This document shows, piece after piece, positions 5,950 through 6,763 of a stretch of DNA of 6,763 nucleotides. The position numbers and the translations under genes are program-made. Each line of letters opens with the position of its first letter. The stretch's first letter is position 1. Where the stretch lies: positions 1 to 6,763 of the forward strand of contig JAHWKP010000095.1 in assembly GCA_019347775.1 (NCBI GenBank). The letters are read 5' to 3'. The notes below the pieces were generated by a model. It searched no databases. It was given only the letters and a program-made list of their open reading frames with translations, and was not told where the DNA came from. The DNA is from Actinomycetota bacterium (GTDB lineage: Bacteria; Actinomycetota; Acidimicrobiia; Acidimicrobiales; JAHWKP01).

Positions 5950-6763
5950 ATGAGTTTCTCGCTTGACTTGACGGAAGATCAGATTCAGGTCCAGAAGTGG
6001 GTGCACGAGTTCGCCGAGAACGTCGTGCGGCCGGCTGCGGCTGAGTGGGACGAGCGTGAGGAGACTCCCTGGCCGATCATCCAGGAAGCCGCCCAGGCTG
6101 GGCTCTATTCGCTCGACTTCATCGCCAACGCCTTCGGCGACTCGACCGGAGTCCTGCTTCCCGTGGTGATGGAGGAGATGTGCTGGGGCGACGCGGGCAT
6201 CTCGCTCGCCATTTTCGGCACGACCCTCGGCGTCGTTGGGATCATGGCCAACGGCACACCTGAGCAGTCGCCGAGTGGATCCCGCAGTGCTTCGGGACGC
6301 CCGAGGAGCCCAAGGTGGCCGCCTTCTGCTCGTCGGAGCCCGACGCCGGCTCCGACGTCTCGGCGATGCGCACCACCGCCAAGTACGACGAGGCAAGCGA
6401 CGAGTGGGTCCTCAACGGCCAGAAGGCCTGGGCCACCAACGGCGGCATCGCCGACTTCTTCACCGTCTTCGCCAAGACCGGCGAGGTCGACGCTCGCGGC
6501 AAGCTGTCGGCCTTCATCGTCACCAAGGACATGCCCGGCGTCTCCATCGGCCAGCACGAGGACAAGATGGGGATCCGCGCCAGCTCGACCACCAGCGTCT
6601 TCTTCGAGGACGTGAAGGTCCCCAAGGACCACCTGCTGGGGCCGCTGAACGGCGGCTTCAAGGTCGCCATGAACATCCTCAACAGCGGCCGCTCGGGGGT
6701 CGGCGGCGGGACCGTGGGCGGCATGAAGCGGCTGATCTCCCTCTCCGCCGCCCACGCGATGGA
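5950..6763 (+). CDS. Acyl-CoA dehydrogenase, N-terminal part, with one-base frameshift; 3' end beyond window
   Basis: This flavoenzyme oxidises acyl-CoA to trans-2-enoyl-CoA. Residues 1-106 (MSFSLDLTEDQIQVQKWVHEFAENVVRPAAAEWDERE... to NGTPEQ) form the family's N-terminal helical domain. After 6267 the frame shifts: homology resumes at 6270 in the +2 frame with AEWIPQCFGTPEEPKVAAFC, SEPDAGSDV (flavin/substrate region), GQKAWATNGG, KMGIRASSTTSVFFEDVKVP and GFKVAMNILNSGR, and runs open to the edge. Restoring one base (for example A, giving CAG-ATC-GCC) yields a seamless family sequence. Without it, translation runs into out-of-frame residues and stops at 6615. Because both halves are well preserved, a sequencing or assembly error is likelier than an old pseudogene. 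The NILNSGR region recalls VLCAD/ACAD9-like members, but chain-length specificity is not determinable. The catalytic Glu region lies beyond the window. Confidence 0.9.

Noticed and set aside
6105..6755. 216-residue minus-strand open frame opposite the dehydrogenase
   Set aside because: The plus strand encodes clear acyl-CoA dehydrogenase motifs in two frames joined by one missing base; the antisense frame is a shadow.

Overview
The window reads as chromosomal core sequence from a high-GC actinomycete-type bacterium. Codons are strongly G/C-ending. The valine enzyme is the archaeal-type ValRS that I know from some Actinomycetota. The sigma factor carries a fused zinc-finger and membrane extension of a kind I also associate with Actinomycetota. 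Acidimicrobiia or a related deep lineage is my guess, not something the sequence proves. Nothing looks mobile, phage-derived or CRISPR-like.

Layout: (1) 1-2558, minus strand: most of valS, whose last few codons lie beyond the left edge. (2) 2559-2581: a 23-bp divergent spacer with symmetric -10-like hexamers on both strands. (3) 2582-3934, plus strand: complete cysS. (4) 3935-4053: convergent 3' region with three successive hairpins; the last one contains the csp stop codon. (5) 4041-4244, minus strand: a 67-residue cold-shock protein with a GTG start and a Shine-Dalgarno sequence inside a small hairpin. (6) 4245-4410: csp leader plus sigma-gene 3' flank, no gene seen. (7) 4411-5829, minus strand: a 472-residue ECF sigma factor fused to a zf-HC2 anti-sigma-like zinc finger, a transmembrane helix and a probably external C-terminal part. 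(8) 5830-5949: divergent spacer. (9) 5950-6763, plus strand: the first part of an acyl-CoA dehydrogenase gene, interrupted by a one-base frameshift near 6268.

The two tRNA synthetases are a divergent pair that charge tRNA-Val and tRNA-Cys and may be co-regulated from the shared spacer. The cold-shock protein is an RNA chaperone. The sigma fusion looks like a one-polypeptide envelope sensor and transcription regulator. The dehydrogenase belongs to fatty-acid beta-oxidation or a related acyl-CoA pathway.

The most interesting items are the sigma/anti-sigma/membrane fusion, the symmetric valS-cysS spacer, the dehydrogenase frameshift, and the RNA structures around csp. Every gene belongs to a recognisable family, so I see no wholly new system here.
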